Assembly (NCBI RefSeq): GCF_001649575.2
Contig: NC_051450.1
Coordinates: forward strand, 17,230,733 to 17,294,732
From: Kryptolebias marmoratus
Lineage: Eukaryota > Chordata > Actinopteri > Cyprinodontiformes > Rivulidae
DNA: 64,000 nt
Direction: 5' to 3'
The position numbers and the translations under genes are program-made. Below are positions 26,196-36,600 of this stretch, piece after piece (within the stretch, counting starts at the first letter, position 1; each line of letters begins with the position of its first letter). The notes under the pieces are model-generated. The model ran no database searches and was not told where the DNA came from. It was given only the letters and a program-made list of their open reading frames with translations.

Positions 26196-28287
26196 CTGTG
26201 TAGTTTGTAGGTTTGGCCTGTTTTCACACCCTGACCACTAGATGACACCCATGCACCACGACACACAGCATGAGCGTCAGTTCAACTTTCTACTGTGTCA
26301 CATTAACGCCTCACAATCCTCCTTCTAGGACTGGCACAAACTTTTTAATTTGTACTTTAAAAAAAAGCTTCATTCTTTGAGAACTGAGATCAACTGACTG
26401 TGGCTCAGTCAGCTCCAGTTTTATTGACTCGCTTTGATTAATGGGGCCTCACTTTTCAGTGCAGTCAAGTTGTCACACATTTACAAGTCATTTTCCCCTT
26501 TTGTGCCACAACTGATGTGGACGATCCGAGAACAGAGGCCCAGTGAGTGTGAGAAGGCAGCTCATTAGTTGTCCCAGTCCAGCAGAGTGGCCAGCTTCTC
26601 CCAGGAGAACAGTTTAAGGATCTGGGAAACTCACCAAAATAGCAACAGCTGTGACTCCGCATTAACCTGATGAAAAGTCGTCCTCTCTTCTCTTCATCTC
26701 TTTCTTCATTTAAACCATTTTGTCAGTCGGTCCCAGCAGACCGCCTCGGCCTGGATCCCAATCCATCTGTAGTCACATCGTTGTGAGGTTTAACTGGAGA
26801 AAAAAGCTTCTGGATTAAGAGATCACTCTTATCCATTCTGCAGACTATAAAAGTGGTTGTTTCTGAGGGCGAGTTTGTGTAAAAAGGATTTGTAGATTTG
26901 GCTCTTTGTGCAGGTTGTGTCTACGGAGTGCTCCACCACTGACCTTCAGCTCTGTGTTATGAGATTTGTATCTTTTTAATGTTGCTTTGACTGAAATATG
27001 AAAATCTGGTTTCAGTTCTGCCACATTGCGCAAAATTTTAAGACTTTAAATCTAAGTTGATGCAAGTCATGATTTTAGGCAGCTTATTTAAAAAAAAACA
27101 ACTTTAAAACATATGGCATGTAGAACTCTAAAAAGTAACTACACTGAAGCATTTTATTTTCGAAGTGCTGCAACATTAGACACATTTTTTTTTGTTTGTT
27201 TCCGTGTGTTATTGGTACATATTTTTAAAATTCATGAAAAACACAGACATCAGAAAAAATGTTTGGTTATCAACACATCTGTCCCACGATCAGTGATCTG
27301 CATTTAATATTAATACAACCAAATTATGTTTTTCTTTACTACAAAGATTTGAACACCATCCCTCACAGAGCTGCACTCAATTTAGACTCCAGCTGAAGTT
27401 AATACTAATAAGAGCTCATAAGTACTGAAAAAAATAGTTTGATTGACATGAATAAAAAGAGGACAGATGCTGCTGAGACTGTGTGAAGTCTTGAGCCCTG
27501 ATTTCTCAACGTTTTAAAAGTGGTCTTGACCAGCAGATGTATAGAAGTTGGAAGTTCTTCGAAATTGCATTTGGACATTTGCTGCTACTGACCCATTTCT
27601 ATCTAGTTCTTGTGCCAAAAAAAAAAAACAAAACAAGAAAACTGAACCATAAAACAAGGGATGAACCAGCTTTGTGTTCACTCATAAACAATTCAGCAAG
27701 TTCCTATTATTAATTGTACCAGCAGCCTTTCACAAACACATAGGTAGTTCCCATCCTTTAAAAAATTACCAAAGAAAACAGTTCATATAAAACAATTTAT
27801 TCCTGCACAAACACTCTCAAAATGCAATAAATCAAAACCAGCATGTCTCGGCCTGGTCTGCAGTGTGTCCTGAAAAAACTGGATCATCCATTAACATTTT
27901 CTGGTCGTACGCTGCCTCTGGCTCAGTTGGAGTAGTCTCCAGCCACCCTGGGACAATGAACAGGATAAAGTGGGTCTACAAAAATGACTTAATTTTTAAA
28001 AAATGGACACAGATAGGAAAAAATAGGAAGTTCCAACTATCTAATGCAGATGAAGCCTATTGAAAAGGACTGAAAATAAGTTAAAAATCAGGTAATGTCT
28101 AAAGACAAACTATGAAGGATCTCCGGATAGCAACAATAGGTCAGAATAAATTAAAGACCTTCAGTCAAAGTAACAAAACAAGCATTACTTTGGGATGTGA
28201 AGCAATAAAAAAGTTCAAAATAAAAATGACAAGACTGTTATTCTATTGTTTACTTTCAGATATGTATACCGTTTTAAACCTGTGATT
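26196..28287. other. Spacer downstream of msc, no gene seen
   Basis: A repeat-free patch at 26380-26800 could be regulatory. 27925-27990 holds another SINE tail (CTCCAGCCACCCTGGGACA, AGGATAAAGTGGG). The rest is AT-rich. Confidence 0.6.
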
Positions 28288-28293
28288 TTTAAT
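28288..28293 (-). terminator. Candidate msc polyadenylation signal
   Basis: An ATTAAA hexamer on the minus strand lies about 200 nt past the msc stop. It is the first such signal downstream. The inference is positional only. Confidence 0.3.
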
Positions 28294-28492
28294 TAAATTC
28301 TGTTTCTGTCCAGAGATTAACAAGAACATAAGTACTGAAGATAATAACAATGATAAAACAAACTCAAGGTTTTAAAATCACATTAAAACAAAAGTCATTA
28401 CGTTACAAAAGCAGAGTCACTGCTGATGTGGAGAGTTTTTCAGAGAAGGTTTGTTTCTGAGTCCTGTTTTAGGTTCTGGTAGAGCTGATGGA

Positions 28493-28570
28493 CTATGCTG
28501 TTGCACCACAAAGTCTTATAGAAGATGAGATCTCCTCCTCCGATCGTCCTGAGGTCAGAAATGGCCACGT
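28493..28570 (-). CDS. msc: msc exon 2 (residues 141-165 and stop)
   Basis: This 78-nt exon is too short to stand out as a reading frame. It follows acceptor tgttttacag and reads [20 protein letters not shown] then CGATA and TAG. The C-terminal RLCG(A/T)TA tail is the musculin-specific end. Confidence 0.94.
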   Translation of the reverse strand, partial: TWPFLTSGRSEEEISSSIRLCGATA

Positions 28571-29216
28571 CTGTAAAACAATACACAACAAATTTATTAA
28601 CTTAAAAACTCAAACAAACTGAATTCCCAGAAAGGCTGAAGACATTCTGACTTTTGGAAAAATTAAGCATCTTATGGTGGTTGTTGTTTAATAAAACTTA
28701 AACCTTAAGCAGTTGGAAGTTTAATGTTTCTTCATTGAATTTGTAGAAAGCATCAGTCACTTTAAAGTTATTTTGTCTTCTGGCAAAGTTTCCTACCAGA
28801 CTGACTGGGTGCGCAAAGCTGCTCTCAAAGCGCTCGTCCTGCAGCAGCTGTCTGAGGTGGGAGATGTAGCTCGAGGCGAGACGGAGCGTGTCCAGCTTGG
28901 ACAGTTTGGTGTCCGCAGGAACCCAGGGCAGGCTGGTTTTCAGTCTGGAGAAGGCTTTGCTCAGCACTCTCATGCGCGCCCTCTCCCGCGCGTTAGCTGC
29001 GTTTCTCTGCGTCTGCCGCGCCTCCTTCTGGAGAGGCTCAGAGAGTCTGCTGCTGCTGCTGTTATCCTGCTTCATCCTTCTTTCCTCGCCGTCATCCTCT
29101 GGCTCCTCGTCTGAAACCCGGTTGGCTCTGCAGCGGATAATCTTCTTCTTCAAACGGGACCTTCTGTGATGCTTCTCCTCATCCTCAGCATCACTTGCTC
29201 CAGAGCCGGTGGACAT
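28493..29216 (-). CDS. msc: Musculin, bHLH transcriptional repressor, 2 exons, 165 aa
   Basis: Musculin (MyoR/ABF-1) is a class II bHLH factor that dimerises with E proteins, binds E-boxes and mostly represses. It works with Tcf21 in branchiomeric muscle precursors. Exon 1 is 28797-29216 and exon 2 is 28493-28570, with a 226-nt intron (donor CTG|gtagga, acceptor tttacag|ACG). The start MSTGS equals the human start. Residues 1-60 are acidic/basic low complexity. The bHLH at about 71-125 ([19 protein letters not shown], then [25 protein letters not shown]) is almost identical to human MSC. Exon 2 encodes [10 protein letters not shown] and ends RLCGATA, matching the human LTWPFVVSGR and RLCGTTA. 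The related TCF21 lacks that C-terminus, so the call is msc. It lacks the Ala/Gly-rich stretch of human MSC (206 aa). Confidence 0.96.
28797..29216 (-). CDS. msc: msc exon 1 (residues 1-140, bHLH)
   Basis: The open frame continues 32 codons past the real donor (to 28698) with unrelated sequence. The match to human musculin stops at HPVSL, exactly at CTG|gtagga, so the true exon ends at 28797. Confidence 0.95.
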
Positions 29217-30269
29217 GGCTGCTCCACCTGTGCCTTACGCAGCGTCACGACACCCAACTTGGTGACAGCAAATCTCTTTGAGTGACAGTTTTTGACTCAA
29301 TATTCTAATAAATTTAAGTCAGCAGCCTCTTTAAGCCTCCTTAAATTTTCCCTTTGGTAATTCTAACTTCAGTCCAAGACTCTGAGTCTGCTTCCAAGTG
29401 AGACTTGCCTCCTTGTTCGGACTTCTCTAATTTAAGTGTCCTGGACTTGGCATCTGCACAGTTCTGCCTGAGCATTTCTCCTCCCCTTTTTCTCCAAGAC
29501 TCCATGACCTCAGTGGGACCACATCTCTGTGTCTTTGTGTAAACTATTAAAGACCCAAGTTGCTCATCTCCAACTGGATAATCAAGTTAAGTGCTGTGAA
29601 TTTACGGCTGCTTATTGGTAATTCTCGTGACTTGTCTGCAGAATTGATTTTTGCCAAAGCAGCGTAAAGCTCCAAACTATGTTGCATCACAGGAGGTTAA
29701 AACTTTCCAATTATTCGTGGGCAGACAGCAAAATGTAACTATGCAAATTTCCAGTAAACACCTTAACAGTTTGTTGCTCCTGCAGATGTGCTTTGGTAAT
29801 AGAAATGTCTTGAGGACCTTATCAAAAGTGTCTAATCCTTTGCTGGTTTCACAGAGGGATTGGGTTTCTGCAGATGGAGCAGCTTTTCACACACAGCCTG
29901 TGTGCACCAGCTGTTATGGGTTCCCATGACATCTGGAGCGCTGGCATGACAAGGGTGTGGCAGATGCAGCGAGAGGCCCTATCTTCCATCTCGTAAAACT
30001 CTTTTTTCTTTACAGTACAACATGGGTTGGATTGTGTTTGTTGTGCACTTCAGACCTCTCAAAGAGCTTACAGTACTCATGTTAGACGGCCACAGCATGG
30101 ACAGAGATCAACACCTTAGAAAACACCTGCTTTAACACATGCTCTTTCAGAGATGTGAAGGTTTTTTGATGTGAAGGTTTAGTTGCAAAGATTTGAGACT
30201 GGAGTTGCTGTTAGCAGGTCAGTCCAGTCAAAACTAAACATTCTTGATTCAAGATCTTGTAAGATGTAT
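29217..30269. promoter_or_regulatory. msc upstream region
   Basis: On the minus strand the start codon is preceded by an E-box CAGGTG (29225-29230). No clear TATA box is seen within 130 nt. A CAGCTG E-box near 29909 could bind bHLH factors. The promoter call is by position only. Confidence 0.3.
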
Positions 30270-30555
30270 TAGTGCTCAGAAAATATGTTGAGAATGACTC
30301 TCAATTACTACCACTCTAAATCTTAGCTCAATATCTGTAACATTGGCTAAATTATAGCAATTTTTTGTGTGTCAAAACATCAATTGGATATGGAGGCCAT
30401 TTTAAACTGGGTTGCCAACAAAGGTTAATCAGTTGTAGATGTATATCCAGTGATTGTTTTCTGAAAATATCATTAAAATCTGTTCAGTGGTTCATGATAC
30501 ATTTTGCTAGTGGTACAGACAAACACACATAGACTAACACAAAAACGTAACTGTC
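30270..30555. repeat. Dispersed repeat family B, long copy
   Basis: GGAGGCCATTTTAAACTGGG, then GTTAATCAGTTGTAGATGTA, ATCATTAAAATCTGTTCAGTG and CAGACAAACACACATAG: the longest of the family B copies here. Confidence 0.65.
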
Positions 30556-32850
30556 CTTCTGCCTCTGGTGGCAAGTGATTATGACAACTTTTTTCTCTTA
30601 AATTAAGTTGTTCAGAGACTTCAGACCTGAACTATCCTTGTGATAAACAGAAACAGGCTCAACCTTTCTGAATAAATAAAAAGTTTTCTGTTCAAACTTC
30701 CTCAGAAAAGTTGATGTGAGCTATTAGAGTGTAAAACATGTGTAAAATCTTTGTTAACAATGACATTACCAAGAGTCTGCCAGGAATTACCTAACTCCAG
30801 CTGAGATGCATGTTTGGCTTTAGAAAACAGCCGTGCCATGATCACCAGAGAGAACAGAGGGATATTATTGTGCTCCACTGGGATCGGGGCTGCATGTTCC
30901 TCCAGCACTTCAGATCATTTTTTATCACATCTTAGCTCTAATCTCACCTTAACTAGTAAAATATGCTGAGCTTGTTTTACTTGCTTGTTAACAACATGTA
31001 ATGGTGTTCCAAATCCCTCTTACAAAGCCAAAGTACAAGCCAGTTATTTATAAAGTTTTCTGCTCTCATTTTCCTTTTTCATGAGCAAAGAAAGATCGTT
31101 ACCCAAAGACAGATCCTTTCTGTGCAGATTTTTTTATTTTTTTTTACAAGAATAGAGATCATCTGAACATCCAAAGGATCCCTGCTCTTAACATACCCTT
31201 GGATGAGTGTCATGAAGTTGAAATATGAAGTTATGCCTAAAAGACATTCAGAGTTTCAGGCTCGCTGCCAGCCCATCCTCTGTCACCACATCCGTCAGCG
31301 AGGTGAAAGGCCTGACTGACACCCTTGAAGGTGCAAGCTAAGGGATTCTGCTGTTGGATTTACTCCTCAGCTGACAAGCCGTCATTTTTTTTCCTCTGCA
31401 GAGCACAAAAAGGCAACATGACGTGCGACATAATTCAACCTGCTGCTTCATGGTCGTCTAGAATAAAGGGAGCGAAAAAGCGCTCTGTCCGTTAGTCATT
31501 CTGTTTCTCAAATAAATGTAGAAAATATTGTTCAAAACATCAATGTGACTGAAAGCTTTACGGTTGTTGTATTTGCTCTGGGGATAATTGAATTCAGAGC
31601 CAATAGTGATAAATGACTCTTTAAATTTGACTTAAAGGCAGAGCAAGTATTTGTCTATCAGCAGAGACTTTCTGGGGTTTTGACCTTTAAGGAGGCCTGC
31701 GCTGTAGAAGCAGAGAGACAGGTGCAGGCTCATGATGTCAGAGGCAGGACTCGCTTTAATCTTTCACATCGTTTCTTCTAAAGCAGTTCACAGCAATGTA
31801 AGCAGGAGGACGACAAAAAGGAAGCAAATTCTACCAAATGCACCAATGTTTTGAAACTTTTCCGTCAGTTATATGCATTCAGCAACGCTTAAAAACGTCT
31901 TACATGATCAGACTTCAAGAAATTCAACAACAAGATATGTAGGTTATTAAAATAATTGTATGAATTTGAGCAGATGTGTAAGGCTGAATCCATACCCCCC
32001 ACTCAGCTCAACTGTAAGATCAGTGGGACATAAACTTCTTCATCTGCTCCTGTCAGAGAGGGTTTGCAATGTCTCTCTGCAAACTACGGAGCCTTCACGG
32101 TACCATGGGTCAAAATAAAAACCAAAATGGTAAAAATCTGTTTTCTCAGTTCAAGAAACTGCACATCGTGTTACTAACAAATAGCGTTCTGCTTGAGGAC
32201 AAGCAGTATATCAATGTTAGGGTTCAGTAAAAACTGAAAAGTTGGACAAACAACCAAAACATCAAACTCTTGTAAAACCACAAACATTTTCACTAGCAGT
32301 GGTTTGGTGTTGTGACTTCGGTTTTTATTTCGACCACCAGATGGACTGTTTGTACTGACAGTGATGATGAAAACAGTGGCGCACATCAGTGAAAGAATAG
32401 AAACCAAGACAACAAAGATGCTTGTTTTGAAGAATCAGGGCGTGAGGAGATCTTCTGTTGCACACAGCTTGTTCATTTATCACTCGGGGATCCCAAGGAC
32501 GGAAACATTGTCTTGAATTCCTGGTGAGAAATCAATTTCTTTTCATTTCTTTTGAACGGACAGTTGACAAATCAGTGCATCACCGCCGATTCAGCTGGAG
32601 TGTAAAACTGTAGACCCGTGAGCTGGACGCTGTGATGCAACTGACTCAAAAAAATATGAATATTTGTGCAAGGTCTCAATGAAATGTGTATATGGACACA
32701 GATAAGTGGGATGAGGCCTGTACATTTCTCTATCCATCCATTTATTTGCATTAGTTGTATATGCTTTTGTTGCAAACACAAAATCTTGTTAAATCTCATA
32801 TAGTGACCAAAAAATCCACATCTTTTTGGAGTCCAGGTTTAAAGTCATAC
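30556..32850. other. msc-trpa1 spacer, no gene seen
   Basis: No coding family is found. 31250-31520 is complex, repeat-free and CpG-bearing and may be a shared enhancer. Short frames near 32174-32799 have no domains. Confidence 0.6.
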
Positions 32851-32891
32851 TTTATTTATGACTGTCAGACAGAAAAGAGGAAGTGTTTATT
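32851..32891 (-). terminator. Candidate trpa1 polyadenylation signals
   Basis: Two AATAAA hexamers occur on the minus strand at 32886-32891 and 32851-32856, about 530-570 nt past the trpa1 stop. They are the first canonical hexamers I see downstream. The inference is positional only. Confidence 0.35.
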
Positions 32892-32949
32892 ATATTTAGG
32901 AGCACACAAGGCACAAAAAGACCCATTGCAGCTTTACAAAGACAGCAGT

Positions 32950-32965
32950 GCGTGTGTGTGTGTGT
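32950..32965. repeat. (GT)n microsatellite in the trpa1 3'UTR/flank
   Basis: About eight GT units. Confidence 0.9.
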
Positions 32966-33419
32966 AACAGAAGTGACAGCGCTGCAGACACAACACAAAC
33001 ATGCATCAGTTTGGACAACATTATTGTTTTGCCTACAAAGACATATTTTCTTCATACTAATATTCCTTTTACTATATAAGTCAGTGCATCAGTGTCAAAC
33101 ATTTCACTTCTACATTTCCAAAACACACACAAAAGTTACAGTTTTTTCTCATTTCTTTCTGCTCAACTGTACAAAGCAAAGTATATTAAAAGTCAAATAT
33201 CAGATCATTTCCTTACAGTATATTGGAATTTAATGACTCAAAAACTGCTAGATAAATTAGCTAACTACATATAATTACCTGTTGCAACATGCAGAGTTTA
33301 AATAGTGTTACTATAGTCCTGATATAAATAATCACATTCACACCTGTTTTTTTTTACCTTGTTTATATGGTTTGTCTAATGTAGTGACAATATCACTCCG
33401 CAACATGTGTTTGTCCCCC

Positions 33420-33633
33420 TCATTTGCGTTTGGACTCGATGGCCTTAATGAGAGGGACCCAGCGAGACGTGGTCCGGCCCCTGGCTTTAGCCTGGCCCAG
33501 GCTGGGCCACAGGCTGCCCCTGACGTTCACTGGACCGTCGTACTCATCGGCCTCGGAGGAGATCTCCATCTTCTGGATGATGAGCTTCAGGAGGTTGTGC
33601 TGCTTCTCCAGAGTGGTCGACATCTCTTTCATT
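33420..33633 (-). CDS. trpa1: trpa1 last coding exon 27 (residues 1060-1130) and stop
   Basis: The acceptor is ctgcag|AATGAA. It encodes the coiled-coil core (TTLEKQHNLLKLIIQKMEI) and a basic tail ending KAIESKRK, then TGA at 33420-33422. The length fits the family. Confidence 0.96.
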
Positions 33634-36600
33634 CTGCAGAGAAAAGCATCAACTCATGCTCTTTGGGGACAGAGTTTATTAAAATTTCAGTCCTGAAAGG
33701 TGCTTAGAAAGTTGTGCAAAGTGAGTGAATGCTCCTAATTTAGAAAGAACTACAGTGGGTCGTCACTAGGGGGCGCTCATATATCAAAAACAATCACAGT
33801 TCTGCTTGTTGTCTTTGGAATCAGTATTTGAAAATTATTTTATATTTTCTTACAACTAAACTTGCTTGCTTTTATGTTTCTATAAATTTGAAAACTAACT
33901 GTCCTGTGATCACAAATACTGTACCTGGACTTTTGCTTTTTAAGCTCAGTCTCTATCAACGTGCAGGCCTGTGACTTGGACTGCAAACGGCTCCACACTT
34001 CATTTTTTTCCTCTTCACCTGAGAGGAACTGTTGCAGGAAGTGCTGCAAAAACAGTGAAATCATTAACAGAGGAGAACTCACAAAAGTTAAAAAAGTTTT
34101 GTTTTTGTTTTGTTTTTTTCCCACTGAATGTACCCTGGAGCACTTGCGGTTGGGGTAGATGGTGATTGAAGGTTTGTCGACTCGTTTCATAAGCCAGTAG
34201 GGGAGCTTATCTTCCAGAGCTGTATGCAGATCAATCTAAGATCAGAAAAAAAGACAAGTTGTTTATAATCAAACCAGACAAATATACTGAAGTTAATCAT
34301 TCTCAGACACATCTGCAACACTAATTAGTTTATAGCTCTGCCTTATTGCCGGGACTGTTATTGGACATAGTATATATTTTATAGGATTTTAACTTGCTTT
34401 GCATTTTGCTTTAATGACATTCACATAAATCATCATCTTCGAATCTCAAAATGAGCGAAAAAGTTCAAAGGTCAACATAAAAATATATTTATGACTGTGA
34501 TTTTGATCACTGATCCTCGTCTTGTTGCGTGTTTAACGTGCCACCACGGCAGCCAGTGCTGACACAGAGGACCTGAAAGGTTGCTAGCTAATTATTCTTA
34601 CAGTTCTGGACTTACCTGCATGGCTATTCGTTTCAGGGAGGCATTTCTTTGGACTTCAGCAATGTCTCCAACTGCCAAACCAATCTACAACACAGAACCA
34701 TATCTGTAATTAGGGAACACTTCTAATTTGACTAAATGAGTGCAAAACAAGCAAAACAGTTGCAAAAAAGAAGGAAAAAACACAGTTATAACTGGAGGAA
34801 AATACACAATTCATAGAAAGAAGAGATATTAGGGTTAATACAACTTGATATTCAAGATTATTTATTTATGTATTGTAGCTAATTTAATTTTTCCTCTTTA
34901 CTTTTTAGGATACCTGTATATATATTTTGTTTACATGGTTTTGAATAGGTGCATTTGTGATTTAAATGCTATGAATTGGGCATTGTGGAGGAGTCCAAAT
35001 TTCCTTATGGGTGCAAGAAAGTCCATTCTATTCTATTCTATTCTATTCTATTCTATTCTATTCTATTCTATTCCATTTTATTCCATTTTATTCCTGTGCT
35101 TTAGATTACGTGCAGTATTTGGGTGTATGAAATCACTGTCTACTCAAACCTTCTAAAAAACAAACCCCAGCACTTTGTTTGTGGGTCTTTAACTTACAAA
35201 TGATATCATTCCGTGACCCATAAAACTCAAGCGAAACAAAGAGGGATGAGCCATTAGTGAAGCTCAGGGTTTAAGGATCCTGTGTGTCATGGAAGAGTTA
35301 TGACGTGGTCGCAAAAGGTGCATTAGCTGGTCCTGGCTGGGCAAAACATAATTTTATTGTTTGGCTTTGCGGTGCGGTGCTTTAATAACCTAGCCAAGTT
35401 TAATGCATATGTTTTGTTGAAATTGTGCCTAAAATATTGATCTTAGCCAACTATATATGGCCAAACAACAGATGGTGGAAATGTTAATATCTGAGAATAA
35501 AATAAGTACTTTCCTAATTAGGGCTACACATTATACCAACAATGTATCAGTGTGCGTAATATCAATATGGCAAAGGTTCCAGTAAATGGCAGAAACAAAC
35601 TATATACTGAAAATATTTATTTGGCAATCAGATGGACTCCTATTCCTAGAAATGCTCACAGCTTCATATTGAGTGTTGTCAGCATCATGATGACAGAACC
35701 TGTGGGTTTATCACCACTGTCATCGCAATAATCAACAATGATACTGACAGGTTACTATGAACTCCTTTATACATTATTGAAGTGAAAGTGAAGCTAAATT
35801 TCTCATTATTCCCCCTAAAGCCACCTTTAAAAAAATGGGCTAGGGGTGCTGTAATTTTACTGTTGTTTGACCAAATCATGTCACAGACATTGTATTGAAA
35901 CTTAAGAAATCCTGTGAACTTGTGAACTATTTTATTTAAGGAGCTGAACATTCTTAGGAGATGCTTACCATCAGATTCACCAACAAGATTGGCATGAGAA
36001 GAACAAACTGCACAAAAATGGCATACGTCAGGATACCGAAGGGAAGCTGATTGCCCAGAAAAGCTTCCAGGAAGTTGTTCTGATAGTTCAGCTCCCCGAC
36101 CATCATCACAAAGGTTTGTATCACCGAGAGTGGCAAGCTTTTAAACTCTTTCTAATGACAAAAACAAAGAACATGCAAACAAAGAACCAAGTCAGTAAAA
36201 AGAACTAAGAACAGTAATAATTATATCAGGTTACTTTGTGTTATTGATATTTTCTCTTACACGGTTGAGCATGAGCGCATAGAACGCCAAACTGAAGGCC
36301 AGCATCAGGTACAAAAACAGCATCACAATCCGGAACAGTGTTTTCATGATCTCCCCAAACATAACAACATAGATGCCCACACCTTCAAACCTGCAGAAAC
36401 AAGGGCATTACTCTGGCTCGGAAACACTAAAAAGATATTATGGTGAAGGAAAGTGTTGAAGTCAAAGTGAGTATACCTTTGGAGATAAAGGAGAAATCCT
36501 ACCCAGGAGTATAAAACTGCCATTGCTCCTGCTTGCCAGTGGAAAGAGCCCTCTGCGTTAAGCATGAGGGGAATGATGAACAGAAGAGAGAAGATGGCTG

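Noticed and set aside
1..28287. Search for EYA1 exons
   Set aside because: EYA1 is expected on this side, but no EYA domain sequence is recognised on either strand.
28773..29169. Plus-strand frames of 93-113 aa over msc
   Set aside because: They are antisense shadows of musculin exon 1.
33372..33707. Plus-strand frames over the last trpa1 exon
   Set aside because: They are antisense shadows of exon 27.
35025..35095. Possible regulatory array
   Set aside because: It is a simple pentanucleotide microsatellite that degenerates at one end.
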